DNA of 64,000 nt from Paenarthrobacter nitroguajacolicus (GTDB lineage: Bacteria; Actinomycetota; Actinomycetes; Actinomycetales; Micrococcaceae): positions 1 to 64,000 of the forward strand of contig NZ_JAQPPK010000002.1 in the NCBI RefSeq assembly GCF_029952445.1, read 5' to 3'. Made by a program: the position numbers and the translations under genes. Numbering within the stretch: the stretch's first letter is position 1; each line of letters begins with the position of its first letter. Shown here piece after piece: positions 33,849 to 43,900 of this stretch. The notes below the pieces were generated by a model. It was not told where the DNA came from, made no database searches, and saw only the letters and a list, made by a program, of their open reading frames with translations.

Positions 33849-36118
33849 TAGTGATGCCCGGCTTTTTGGGTCTGCTTCTCGGCGGGCAGGGCGTTCCATT
33901 CGGCGAGCAAGGCCTTCTCGGCTGCACTTGGAATCAGCCCGGCAGGGGCGAAGACCTTGGACGGCACGGCGGGATCCTCGTGGTCCTGTCCCCCGCCGGC
34001 CCGGATGGCTTTGATGGTGGCAATCACTGCCGCGAGGATAACGATGATGCTCAAGGCCACGAAAATCACCGACAACCAGCCCTGGATGGCGGTATTGCGG
34101 ACCACAGCTTCCATGGCCGCCACCGATTTGGCAGTACCGAATTCTGTCTTGCCATCAGCCAAGGCCTTGGAGAAGGCCTGGTTGTTGGCGAAGTAGCCCA
34201 CTGCGGGGACGGGCGAGAAGATCTTGTGGAAGCTCGCCGTAATGGTGACGACGGCGGCAAACGCCAGCGGGACAGCGACGATCCACAGCCACTTGAACGT
34301 GCCCCGTTTGGCCACAATGGCCATGCACACGGCCAGGGCGATGGCAGCCAGGAGCTGGTTGGCGATGCCGAACAGCGGGAAGAGCGTGTTGATGCCGCCG
34401 AGGGGATCCGTGACACCCATCAGGAGCACCGCACCCCAGGCCGCCACCATGATGGCGGTGCACAACCACGCACCCGGCCGCCAGGAGGCTTCCTTGAACT
34501 TGGGGACGAAGTTACCGATGGAGTCCTGCAGCATGAACCGGGCAACACGCGTGCCCGCATCTACGGCAGTGAGGATGAAGAGTGCCTCGAACATGATGGC
34601 GAAGTGGTACCAGAAGGCCATCATGCCGGGGCCGCCGATGAATTGCTGCATGATGTGCGCCAATCCCACGGCCAGCGTCGGCGCACCACCGGAACGGGAA
34701 ATGATGCTCTCCTCCCCCACGTCCTTCGCCGTTTGGGCCAGGACGTCCGGGGTGATGTTCACATTGGCCAGGCCCAGGCTGTTCACCCAGGTCGCGGCGG
34801 ACTCCACGCTCCCACCGGTCAGTGCCAGGGGTGCGTTCATGGCGAAGTAGATTCCACGATCGATCGAGATCGCTGCCACGAGCGCCATGATGGCCACGAA
34901 GGACTCCATCAACATGCCGCCGTACCCGATGAAACGGGTCTGGCGTTCCTTTTCAATCAGCTTGGGGGTGGTTCCCGAGGAAATCAGGGCATGGAAACCC
35001 GACAGGGCGCCGCAGGCAATGGTGACGAACAGGAAGGGGAAGATGGCACCGGAGAAGACCGGGCCGTTCTCGCGGCTGGCGAACTCACTGAACGCAGGCA
35101 CGGTGATTTCCGGACGCACCACGATGATGGCCAGCGCGAGCATTACGATCACGCCGATCTTCATGAACGTGGAAAGGTAGTCGCGCGGCGCAAGGAGCAG
35201 CCAGACCGGCAGGATCGCGGCAATGAAACCGTAGATGATCAGCCCCCACGCGATGGTCACCTTGTCCAGGTGGAAGAACGCCGCGCCCCATTCGGTTCCG
35301 GCCACCGCGCCGCCGCCAATGATGGCAGCCATGAGGAGCACAAAGCCGATGATGGACACCTCCATCACCTTGCCGGGCCGGATGAACCGCAAGTACACGC
35401 CCATGAACAAGGCGATGGGAATGGTCATCCCTACGGAGAACACGCCCCACGGGCTCTCGCCCAGGGCGTTGACAACCACGAGCGCGAGGATGGCAACAAT
35501 GATGATCATGATCAGCAGGGTGGCAACCAAGGCTGCGGTGCCTCCGATGACACCAAGTTCCTCACGGGCCATCTGGCCCAGCGAACGGCCGCCACGGCGC
35601 ATCGAGAAGAACATCACCAGATAGTCCTGCACGGCACCGGCAAGAACGACGCCGATGATGATCCAGATAGTGCCGGGCAGGTAACCCATCTGAGCCGCGA
35701 TAACCGGACCCACCAGCGGACCCGCGCCGGCAATGGCCGCGAAGTGGTGGCCAAACAGCACGTTCCTGTCCGTGCGGACGTAGTCCTTGCCGTCGGCCTT
35801 GTACTCGGCAGGAGTAGCCCTGCGGTCGTCCGGCTTGAGCAGGTACCGCTCAATAACCTTGGAATAGAACCGGTAGCCGATCAGGTAGGTGCACACAGCG
35901 GCGAAAACGAACCAGATGGCGTTCACGGTTTCGCCGCGAACCAGGGCCAGCATGAACCACGCCACTGCACCCAGCAGCGAAATCGCCACCCAAAGAGCGA
36001 TCTTCGCAGGAGTCCAGTTGCGTTCTTCAGCTTCGCGTGCCGAATCGTCTACTGCGACTGGAGGGAGCGTGGGATCAAGTCCTTCCACGAGTCCGGTCTG
36101 GTCAGGATTCTTGCCCAT
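33848..36118 (-). CDS. cstA: Carbon starvation protein CstA (pyruvate/peptide transporter)
   Basis: A 756-residue membrane protein with more than 15 helices. Characteristic parts are AIWFVFAAVCTYLIGYRFYS, the segment VLFGHHFAAIAGAGPLVGPV, QDYLVMFFSMRRGGRSLGQM and ALSGFHALISSGTTPKLI. CstA proteins import pyruvate and peptides during carbon limitation. AAGGAGG lies 4-5 nt before ATG 36118, an unusually strong ribosome site. It forms a translationally coupled pair with the YbdD-like gene. A CRP/GlxR site was looked for upstream and not found. Confidence 0.95.
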   Translation of the reverse strand: MGKNPDQTGLVEGLDPTLPPVAVDDSAREAEERNWTPAKIALWVAISLLGAVAWFMLALVRGETVNAIWFVFAAVCTYLIGYRFYSKVIERYLLKPDDRRATPAEYKADGKDYVRTDRNVLFGHHFAAIAGAGPLVGPVIAAQMGYLPGTIWIIIGVVLAGAVQDYLVMFFSMRRGGRSLGQMAREELGVIGGTAALVATLLIMIIIVAILALVVVNALGESPWGVFSVGMTIPIALFMGVYLRFIRPGKVMEVSIIGFVLLMAAIIGGGAVAGTEWGAAFFHLDKVTIAWGLIIYGFIAAILPVWLLLAPRDYLSTFMKIGVIVMLALAIIVVRPEITVPAFSEFASRENGPVFSGAIFPFLFVTIACGALSGFHALISSGTTPKLIEKERQTRFIGYGGMLMESFVAIMALVAAISIDRGIYFAMNAPLALTGGSVESAATWVNSLGLANVNITPDVLAQTAKDVGEESIISRSGGAPTLAVGLAHIMQQFIGGPGMMAFWYHFAIMFEALFILTAVDAGTRVARFMLQDSIGNFVPKFKEASWRPGAWLCTAIMVAAWGAVLLMGVTDPLGGINTLFPLFGIANQLLAAIALAVCMAIVAKRGTFKWLWIVAVPLAFAAVVTITASFHKIFSPVPAVGYFANNQAFSKALADGKTEFGTAKSVAAMEAVVRNTAIQGWLSVIFVALSIIVILAAVIATIKAIRAGGGQDHEDPAVPSKVFAPAGLIPSAAEKALLAEWNALPAEKQTQKAGHH

Positions 36119-36266
36119 ATCTCCTCCTTGAGAACTGCTGTGCTGCCCTTGGCTCGGACGTACGTCACGGGCAAGCTAGCAAGGAGGTACCCAGCGGCAT
36201 CGTTTGAAAACACCTCTGGAGTGAACGGCTGCGTTGAGCGGTACCGCTGCTGCGGCCAACGGTTGG

Positions 36267-36824
36267 CTAGCTGGCGCCGGGGTTGCCCAAGCCGCCCTTG
36301 CCCAAGCCCTGCACCATACGCGCCTCGCAAAGGTCCAGCCAACGCACTTCGGCTTCTGCCTGGAACACCAAGGAATCGAGCACCAGCAGAAAGGCAGTAT
36401 CGGAGGAGCGTTGGTTGGCGGACACCGCTTTGCGCGCCTGCGTGTGCTCCTGCAGAGCCTTGACTGAGACCTCGCGCTGTGACTGGATCACCTCAGAGGC
36501 GTCCACTCCGGGAAGAGTCACTGCGAGCGCCAGTTTGATGGCGATCTCGTTCCGGGGTGGATTGCCACGGTCCACCGCCCCTGAGAACCAGGCAGCGACT
36601 TCCTCAACCCCGGCGGAAGTGATGCTGTAAATCACGTGGCCACCGCCGTCGTCGCCGTCCTTGCTGACCAAGCCGTCGCGCTCCAAGCGGTCCAGGGTGG
36701 TGTAAACCTGGCCGATGTTCAGCGGCCAGGCGGCACCCGTCCGGTCTTCGAATTCCACGCGCAACTCATAGCCGTACCTGGGCTGGTCCTGGAGCAGGGC
36801 CAGCAGGCTGTGCCGGATGGACAT
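36267..36824 (-). CDS. PadR-family transcriptional regulator
   Basis: A 185-residue PadR regulator: winged helix MSIRHSLLALLQDQPRYGYELRVEFE, recognition region WPLNIGQVYTTLDRLERDGLV and wing YSITSAGVEEV, followed by a C-terminal dimerisation coil. ATG 36824 has AAGGAG 4 nt upstream; the longer frame to 36944 lies within the neighbouring gene. It is 28 bp downstream of the quinone oxidoreductase gene, so it probably controls its own operon in response to a phenolic or quinone compound (inference). Confidence 0.92.
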   Translation of the reverse strand: MSIRHSLLALLQDQPRYGYELRVEFEDRTGAAWPLNIGQVYTTLDRLERDGLVSKDGDDGGGHVIYSITSAGVEEVAAWFSGAVDRGNPPRNEIAIKLALAVTLPGVDASEVIQSQREVSVKALQEHTQARKAVSANQRSSDTAFLLVLDSLVFQAEAEVRWLDLCEARMVQGLGKGGLGNPGAS

Positions 36825-36852
36825 AAGGCTCCTTGCTGCGCGCGGCGGGTGG

Positions 36853-37836
36853 TCAGAGAAGCAACAGGACCTTGCCCACGTGCTCCCCCGAGTCAAAGTA
36901 CTCATGAGCCTGTTGGACCTGGTCCAGCGGGAACGACTTGGCAACCAGTGGCGTAATCCGGCCGTCGGTGAGCATGGGCCAGACGGACTCCCGCACCGCC
37001 GTCATGATGACTCCTTTCTCAGCAACCGAACGCGGCCGGAGGGCGGTGCCGATCACGGCTGCGCGTTTGCTGAGGAGCTGGCCCAGGTTGATCTCTGCCT
37101 TGGCGCCGCCCTGCAATCCGATGATGATGAGACGGCCATACTCGGCGAGCGCATCGACGTTCTGTTGGAGGTACTTGGCACCCACGACGTCGAGGATTAC
37201 GTCTGCGCCTTTTCCGCCGTTTTGTGCTTTGAGGCTTTCAACGAAGTCTTCTTCGGCATAGTTGATGGCGATGTCGGCGCCGAGGAACGCCTTGGCTGTG
37301 CCCACCTTCTCGTCCGTCCCGGCCGTTGTGGCCACTGTTGCGCCGTAGGCTTTGGCCAACTGGATGGCCATGGTGCCGATGCCGCCGGTGGCGCCATGGA
37401 TGAGTACCGTCTCGCCGGGCTGCAGCTGTGCGGTCATGATCAGGTTGGAATACACGGTGGCGGCTACTTCGGGAATTGCTGCGGCGGTGATCAGGTCCAC
37501 GCCTTCGGGAACTCGGAGCACTTGTTCAGCGGGGACGGCCACCTGCTGCGCATAGCCGCCGCCGGACAGGAGCGCCACTACCTTGTCCCCCACGGAGAAA
37601 GCCTTGGTGACGCCCGGGCCGAATGCCGAGATGCGGCCGGAAACTTCCAGTCCAGGAACTTCCGACGCCCCGGGCGGTGGCGGGTAGAAACCGCGGCGCT
37701 GCTGGACGTCCGCACGGTTCAGTCCCGCAGCAACGACGTCGATCAGCACCTCGCCGTGGCCCGGCACCGGCGAGGCGACCTCGCGCACTTCGAGGACTTC
37801 GGGCCCGCCAGGCTCTGAAATGTAGACGGCTTTCAT
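36853..37836 (-). CDS. NADPH:quinone oxidoreductase, PIG3 type
   Basis: A 327-residue medium-chain reductase without zinc ligands. The N-terminus is MKAVYISEPGGPEVLEVREV, then GLNRADVQQRRGFYPPPPG typical of TP53I3/PIG3 quinone reductases, the cofactor loop LIHGATGGIGTMAIQLAKA and a C-terminal GKVLLLL. It reduces quinones with NADPH in the cytosol. GGGAG lies 7 nt before the ATG. It is first in an operon with the PadR regulator. Confidence 0.92.
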   Translation of the reverse strand: MKAVYISEPGGPEVLEVREVASPVPGHGEVLIDVVAAGLNRADVQQRRGFYPPPPGASEVPGLEVSGRISAFGPGVTKAFSVGDKVVALLSGGGYAQQVAVPAEQVLRVPEGVDLITAAAIPEVAATVYSNLIMTAQLQPGETVLIHGATGGIGTMAIQLAKAYGATVATTAGTDEKVGTAKAFLGADIAINYAEEDFVESLKAQNGGKGADVILDVVGAKYLQQNVDALAEYGRLIIIGLQGGAKAEINLGQLLSKRAAVIGTALRPRSVAEKGVIMTAVRESVWPMLTDGRITPLVAKSFPLDQVQQAHEYFDSGEHVGKVLLLL

Positions 37837-37937
37837 GACGAACTCCCGGTTTCTTGCTTGTCCGCCTGCCCCGGGACAGGGACTGGAGGACGTGATGTTT
37901 TGGAACAGCCAACTCCCTATGAAACACTACTAGGCGA

Positions 37938-38025
37938 GGAAGGTTGTCCGAGCGGCCTAAGGAGCTGGTCTTGAAAACCAGTGTGCGGTAACCCCGTACC
38001 AAGGGTTCAAATCCCTTACCTTCCG
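37938..38025 (+). tRNA. tRNA-Ser (anticodon TGA)
   Basis: An 88-nt class II tRNA with long variable arm. Acceptor stem GGAAGGT (37938-37944) pairs with ACCTTCC (38018-38024). The anticodon loop CTTGAAA gives TGA (37972-37974), reading UCA. CCA is not encoded. Confidence 0.97.
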
Positions 38026-38039
38026 CGTTTACGCAGTTT

Positions 38040-38086
38040 AGAGGCCGGTTGAGTCAATCGAGAGGTTGGTTTAGCCGGCCTCTTTC
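38040..38086 (+). terminator. Terminator after tRNA-Ser(TGA)
   Basis: AGAGGCCGG (38040-38048) pairs with CCGGCCTCT (38075-38083), followed by TTCTT. The 26-nt loop is longer than usual. Confidence 0.6.
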
Positions 38087-38315
38087 TTGTCCTCAACCAG
38101 GATCTGCCGTCGGAATCGACGGTCAGCTTGATCGTGGAGTGCCTTCGTTCCGCCCTTTGCCTGCCAACCGGGTCGTACCCCTTGGCATACGCGTGTAGTG
38201 CGTACTTCACCTGATTTGTGGGTATTTCGTGCAATTCGTGCAAAGATAGTGGTACGCCGTGACTGCGTCGATAATCGCAGGTTTGGGGGGAAACCCCCGA
38301 CACGGCGTCTTTGAT

Positions 38316-39089
38316 TTAACGCCCATGGGGAACGCGCGCGATGCCATAGCCATCCACCCGCCCCTCGGGGCTCTGCCTGAAGGAAGGCAGGAGCGGGTCA
38401 AGGAACCGCCTGTCTCCTTTGGTTTCGGCCCGATATACGGCGCCGCCAACCATGTCGGCAAGCTGAATCCCTACGCTGTGGTGTGATGGCGCAATGAAAA
38501 GCCCTTCAACGAAGTTGTTGTACGTGCTGAGGTTCGCCCCGTCACCGTTGACCAAGGCGCTGTGGAAGTCCTGAAGCAACCTGTCATCGCGGGGTCCTCG
38601 GTTGTCCATGACGATCATGCCGTTGATGGAAACGCCACTCGCCCGTTGCATGTCTTGAAGGAAGTACTGGAAGCGCTCACAGAGGACTTTGTAGGCGCGC
38701 TGATAAATGTCATCCAAGCAGTTAACGCCGGGCAGGGCGTACGCTCGCGGCTGGTCCACCACCACAGCCAGCAGTCGGATGGATTTCGTTGACGTGATGA
38801 CGTTGTAAAGCTTCTCGCGCATCTCGTCTTTGCGGGCCGGTGTCAGATGCGAAAGCGGGCTGTCCCCCGAACGATTGAAGAAGTGCCGCCACTTCAGTTC
38901 GCCAGGTGCTTCGTACTCGTCCTGCAGGGTCTTCATGGACCGATTCACGCTGTGCCAGACCTCCTCGGGGATGATGGCACCGCCCAGAACGAACAGATCG
39001 CCGGTTTGGACTTTGTCCGGCGGCTTCGGGCTGCCTGACTCATCGGAAAAAAGAATATGCACAACTGCCTTCGGGTAGACGGGACGCAC
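38316..39089 (-). CDS. DUF3800 domain protein
   Basis: A 257-residue protein with the DUF3800 pattern: an early FSDESGSP, GGAIIPEEVW, an internal IVMDNRGPRDDRLLQDF and the C-terminal GIQLADMVGGAVYR. DUF3800 is thought to have an RNase H-like fold and is common on mobile and defence-associated DNA; its activity is unknown. Starts are GTG 39089 or GTG 39062 (AAGG 5 nt upstream), and I use the longer. It stands alone about 290 bp from tRNA-Ser. Its base composition looks less GC-rich than its neighbours, which would fit transfer. Confidence 0.82.
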   Translation of the reverse strand: MRPVYPKAVVHILFSDESGSPKPPDKVQTGDLFVLGGAIIPEEVWHSVNRSMKTLQDEYEAPGELKWRHFFNRSGDSPLSHLTPARKDEMREKLYNVITSTKSIRLLAVVVDQPRAYALPGVNCLDDIYQRAYKVLCERFQYFLQDMQRASGVSINGMIVMDNRGPRDDRLLQDFHSALVNGDGANLSTYNNFVEGLFIAPSHHSVGIQLADMVGGAVYRAETKGDRRFLDPLLPSFRQSPEGRVDGYGIARVPHGR

Positions 39090-39175
39090 TCTCCACCTTG
39101 CCGTGAGGGACTGACATTATTTTGTTTTCCAACAGCCGGTTTTCCCGGATCTGAGAACTGACAACCAGAAGATCA

Positions 39176-39204
39176 TTGAAACTGTCAGACCCCCGGCATA
39201 GTGT
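39176..39204 (+). promoter_or_regulatory. Probable promoter of the VOC gene
   Basis: TTGAAA (39176-39181), 17-bp spacer, TAGTGT (39199-39204), about 70 bp before the ATG at 39277. Confidence 0.4.
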
Positions 39205-39276
39205 TCTGACTGTCTCCACACCACCGACATCAGCCGCTGATTTCACGGCGGAACAACAACACAGGAGCATCAACAT

Positions 39277-40062
39277 ATGCCTACGCCTGACATCACCCCG
39301 GGAGCACCCTGCTGGATCGACCTCATGACTTCCGATACCGGGAAGGCCAAGGAGTTCTACGGCGAGCTGTTCGGCTGGACCTTCCAGACCGGTGACCAGG
39401 AGAAATACGGCGGCTACATCACGGCCTCCAAGGACGACCGGATGGTTGCTGGGATCATGCAGAAGCAGGAGGACATGGGGGCCATGCCGGACGTCTGGTC
39501 CACGTACCTGCGGACGGACGACATCAAAGCCACCACGGAAGCCGTAGCCGCCAGCGGTGGCCGGGTGTACATGGAGCCTATGGAGGTTCCGGAGCAAGGC
39601 AGCATGGCCATGTACGGTGACTCCTCAGGTGCCTCGATCGGCGCTTGGCAGTTCGGGGAGATGAAGGGCTTTGAGGTCGCGGCGGAGGCAGGTGCTCCCG
39701 CGTGGCATGAGCTCCTGTCGAAGGATTACGACTCCGCCGTCGCGTTCTACCAGAAGGTGTTCGGTTGGGAAACGGACGTCATGAGCGACACCCCGGAATT
39801 CCGCTACACCACCCTCGGCTCCGGAGACACCGCAAAGGCCGGCATCATGGACGCTTCCGGCTTCCTGCCTCAGCAGGTCCCCTCGATGTGGAGTGTGTAC
39901 TTCGCCGTTGCGGACACTGACGCCACTGTTGAGCAGGCAACAGCCCTTGGTGCCGCCGTTATGCAGGCAGCGGAGGACACACCCTTTGGCAGGTTGGCTA
40001 CGCTGTCCGATCCGACCGGTGCCGTGTTCAAGGTGATCCAGGACCAGGGGCAGACGGCCTAG
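39277..40062 (+). CDS. Two-domain VOC (glyoxalase/bleomycin-resistance fold) protein
   Basis: A 261-residue protein of two tandem VOC domains. Each begins with a matching pattern: GAPCWIDLMTSDTGKAKEFYGELFGW and GAPAWHELLSKDYDSAVAFYQKVFGW. The layout is like the mycobacterial CFP30B / hydroxylase-annotated proteins. Metal ligands and substrate are not certain, so it may be an enzyme or a binding protein. CAGGAG lies upstream of the ATG. Confidence 0.9.
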   Translation: MPTPDITPGAPCWIDLMTSDTGKAKEFYGELFGWTFQTGDQEKYGGYITASKDDRMVAGIMQKQEDMGAMPDVWSTYLRTDDIKATTEAVAASGGRVYMEPMEVPEQGSMAMYGDSSGASIGAWQFGEMKGFEVAAEAGAPAWHELLSKDYDSAVAFYQKVFGWETDVMSDTPEFRYTTLGSGDTAKAGIMDASGFLPQQVPSMWSVYFAVADTDATVEQATALGAAVMQAAEDTPFGRLATLSDPTGAVFKVIQDQGQTA

Positions 40063-40239
40063 ACTATGAAAATTCGGGTCCGGCCAGGGCTGCCCCCTAC
40101 CCAAGGGCGGCCGGCCGGGGCCTCTCACTCGTCGGCCTTGGGGGATCGACCGGCGTGAGAATAACTGTTGCGTCCCTCATCACTGACCACAGGCGCCGTT
40201 CAACCGAAATCCTGTGTTCCTTCCCGAATGAGGACCAGA

Positions 40240-40731
40240 ATGCTCCACCTTCCAAAGACCATCAGGGCTGCTGCCGTACTGACCATGGCATCGCTTGCGC
40301 TGGCGGGATGTTCGCTCATCAGCAGCGGGGACGCCAAGCGGGACGAATCCGGCAAACCGACGGAATCGTCCAAAGCTGACGCCTTCAAGGTGAAGCTGGG
40401 CGACTGCATCGCCAACCCTGACACCGATGAAGTCATGGACGTCACCATCATTCCCTGCGACCAGAGCCATGACCTGGAAGCCTACGCCGTGACCAACCTC
40501 GACAGCTCCGCGTTCCCGGGAACCACGGAGGTTGGTAGCAAGGCAGAAGAGTTCTGCGGCGCACAGTTCGCCGGGTTCGTGGGCTTGCCCATCGAAGAAT
40601 CCGCGTTGGAAGTCACGTACCTCCACCCCACCAGCGAATCCTGGAAGACCGGCGACCGTGAGGTCGTCTGCCTGATTGGTGCTGCCGCCGGAGCCGCTAC
40701 CACCGGCACCCTCAAGGGCGCCGCCAAGTAA
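40240..40731 (+). CDS. Small lipoprotein with septum-formation-like domain
   Basis: A 163-residue exported lipoprotein: signal peptide with lipobox LAGC, then a domain beginning FKVKLGDCIANP and containing TIIPCDQSHDLEAYAV, FCGAQFAGFVGL and CLIGAAAG. The paired cysteines and the DCI/PCDQ-H pattern fit the actinobacterial septum-formation domain family. ATG at 40240 has GAGG 6 nt upstream; ATG 40228 has none. No operon partner is evident. Confidence 0.78.
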   Translation: MLHLPKTIRAAAVLTMASLALAGCSLISSGDAKRDESGKPTESSKADAFKVKLGDCIANPDTDEVMDVTIIPCDQSHDLEAYAVTNLDSSAFPGTTEVGSKAEEFCGAQFAGFVGLPIEESALEVTYLHPTSESWKTGDREVVCLIGAAAGAATTGTLKGAAK

Positions 40732-40914
40732 GGACCCGTGCTGGCCGGCAAACCCTCCGGCCACCGCGGGGCCACTTCCCATTCATCCGTTCGTGTTCAG
40801 CTATGCCCGAGGCAGCTTTACCCCGGAGTAACTTCCGGGCACATCGCCCACTTCACAAGACAGCGGGCGTCGTCCACAGGGCCCCACAGGGCTCCCTAAT
40901 GAAAGTTAGAGCGG

Positions 40915-43900
40915 ATGCATCAACAACACTGGAAAACAGCGGCGGGAACAGTCCTGTCAGTCGGGTTGCTCGCAGCCGCACTGACAGCGGCACCCGCCTT
41001 CGCGGCGGACGATCCGGCCGCCACCACCAGCAACTCGCCGGTGGTGATCAACGAGGCGTACCTGAGCGGCGGCAGCATCGGCGCCGCCTTCAAGAACAAG
41101 TTCGTGGAGCTTTACAATTCCTCGGACGCACCGGTCAGCCTGGCAGGGTGGTCCTTGCAGTACAGGTCCGCTACCGCCACCACGGCGCCCACGGGCATCA
41201 CTCCCCTCACCGGCAGCATCCCGGCCAAGGGCTACTACCTCGTTCAAGGAGCCACCAACAGTGGCACTTCAACGGCCCCCGCACTGCCGACTCCGGACGT
41301 GCAGGCAAGCGGAACACTGAACCCCAGCGGAACCACGGGGACGCTTGTTTTGGCCAAACAGAGCACCGCGGTTTCGCCGCTTCCTGCCGGTTCGGTCACC
41401 GGAAACGCTGCCATTGCAGACCTCCTGGGCTACGGCACCTCCAACACTTTTGAGACGGCAGCGGCCACAGCACCAACCAGCAACGCCGACGTCAAGAGCC
41501 TCAACCGGACCAACGGCGCAGATACGGACTCCAACGCCGCGGATTTCAGCCTCAGCGCCACCATCACTCCCACCGCTTCGAACGGCGGAACCCCGCCCAC
41601 AGATCCTGAACCGCAGCCCGGGGTAAAGAGCATCGCCGAAGTCCAGGGCACCGGTGCCGCCAGCCCGTTCGTCGGCAGCACGTTGACGACGCGCGGCAAG
41701 GTCACCGCCGTCTACGCATCCGGCGGATTCAACGGCTACTACGTCCAGACCCCCGGAACCGGCGGCGATACCGGCGGGGCGGCCAGGACGGCGTCGGACG
41801 CTTTGTTCGTCTACTCACCCACGACGGCGGCAGCGGTCCAGCCGGGCGACTACCTGGAACTCACCGGAGCGGTCAGCGAATTCGCCAACCAGACCCAGCT
41901 CACCGTTGAGGCCGCGGGGCTCAAGAAGCTCAGCGAGGCGGCGCCGGAGGTCAAGTCCACCCCCTTCGCTCTGCCGGCCAATGAAGCTGCACGCGAGAGC
42001 CTCGAGGGCATGCTCGTCTCCCCGCAAGGCGACTTCACCGTCACCGATAACTACTCCCTCAACCAGTATGGCGAAATCGGCCTCGCTGCAGGCACCTCGC
42101 CTTTGGTACAGCCGACGGCGGTGGCCACCTACGGTTCGCCGGAGTACGCCGCTGTGGTCGCGGACAATGCCCTGCGCGGAATCAAGCTCGACGACGGCGC
42201 GTCCACGAACTTCCTCAAGGACGCCACCACAAAGGCCCAGCAGCTGCCGTACCTGACCACCTCGGATCCTGTCCGCGTGGGTTCGCCCGCGAAGTTCAAG
42301 ACCGACGTGATCCTGGGCTACGGCAACAACTCCTGGAAATTCCAGCCGTTGACCGCCCTCACCCCTGCCAACGCCGACTCCGTCCAACCCGCGTCCTTCA
42401 CGGGTACCCGGCCCAATGGTCCCGCCGACGTCGGAGGGACCCTCAAGCTGGCGTCCTTCAACGTCCTCAACTACTTCCCCACCACAGGCGACCAGCTGAG
42501 CGGCTGCGTCTTCTACACCGACCGCGATGGCAACCCGATCACGGTCAAGGAGGGCTGCAACGCCCGCGGTGCGGCCAACGCTGAGAACTTCGAGCGCCAG
42601 CAGGCCAAGATCGTCGCGGCCATTACCAAGTCCGGCGCCGACGTCGTATCCCTTGAAGAGATCGAAAACTCAGCCCAGTTCGGCAAGAACCGGGATGATG
42701 CCCTCTCCAGGCTGGTTGACGCGCTCAACGTCAAGACGCCGGGCGTGTGGGACTACGTGCGCACTCCCGCCAACGCTCCCCCGCTGAGCGACGAGGACAT
42801 GATCCGCACCGCCTTCATTTTCAAGAAGGCCGCGGCAGAGCCCGTCGGCGAGTCCATCATCCACAATGACACCGTGGCCTTCGCAAGTGCGCGCAAGCCG
42901 CTGGCACAGGTGTTCAAGCCCGTGGGTGCGGCGGATGACAAGAAGTTCATCGCAATCGTGAACCACTTCAAGTCCAAGGGCTCCGCGGCCACTCCGGACG
43001 ATACCGACAAGGGCCAGGGCGCCTCCAACCTTGCGCGCACCAAGCAGGCCGAATCGCTCCTTCAGTTCTCCAAGGATCTCCAGGCTTCCAAGGGCACGGA
43101 CAAGGTATTCCTGATCGGCGACTTCAACGCCTACGCCAAGGAAGATCCCATCAACGTCCTCACCGGTGCCGGGTACACCGACCTTGAAGTCGGAACGGGC
43201 AAGCACTCCTACCTGTTCGGCGGCATGGTGGGTTCGCTGGACCACATTCTGGCGTCCCCGTCGGCGGCAGGAAAAGTCACGGGAACCGACATCTGGAACA
43301 TCAACTCCGTTGAGTCGGTGGCCCTGGAGTACAGCAGGTATAACAACAATGTGACCAACTACTATGCCGCGGACGAGTTCAGGGCCAGCGACCACGACCC
43401 CGTGGTGGTGGGCCTGAACCTGGCCCCCGACGCACCGGCCACAGTGGACCTGCAATTCCTGGGCATCAACGACTTCCACGGCCGCATCGACACCAACACC
43501 GTGCTCTTCGCCGGAACCGTGGAGAAGCTCCGGGCCGCAGCCGCACCCGGCGCAACAGCATTCATCTCTGCAGGTGACAACATTGGCGCGTCCCTGTTCG
43601 CGTCCTCAGTGGCGAAAGACCAGCCCACCATCGATGTCCTGAACGCGCTGGAGCTGCAGGCTTCCGCAGTGGGCAACCACGAGTTCGACGGCGGTTGGCC
43701 GGACCTGCGCGACCGCGTCATCGCTGGAGGTACCAACGCCAAGTTCGCCTACCTGGGCGCAAATGTCTACCAAAAGGGCACTACCACCCCGGTTCTCCCG
43801 GAGTACAAGGTCCTGGACATGAACGGCATGCGCGTGGCCGTCATTGGCACCGTGACCCAGGAAGTTCCTTCACTGGTGACCCCGGCCGGAATTGCCGATC

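Noticed and set aside
33851..36463. An 870-codon open frame on the plus strand
   Set aside because: It is entirely antisense to cstA and its neighbours, with biased His/Gly/Asp/Arg content and no domain.
37938..39276. Possible integrative element using tRNA-Ser(TGA) as attachment site
   Set aside because: No integrase gene and no repeat of the tRNA 3' end were found nearby, so an element cannot be claimed.
40740..40914. Pho box upstream of the nuclease/nucleotidase gene
   Set aside because: Some TTCA-like tetramers occur but not in the regular 11-bp direct repeats expected of actinobacterial PhoP sites.
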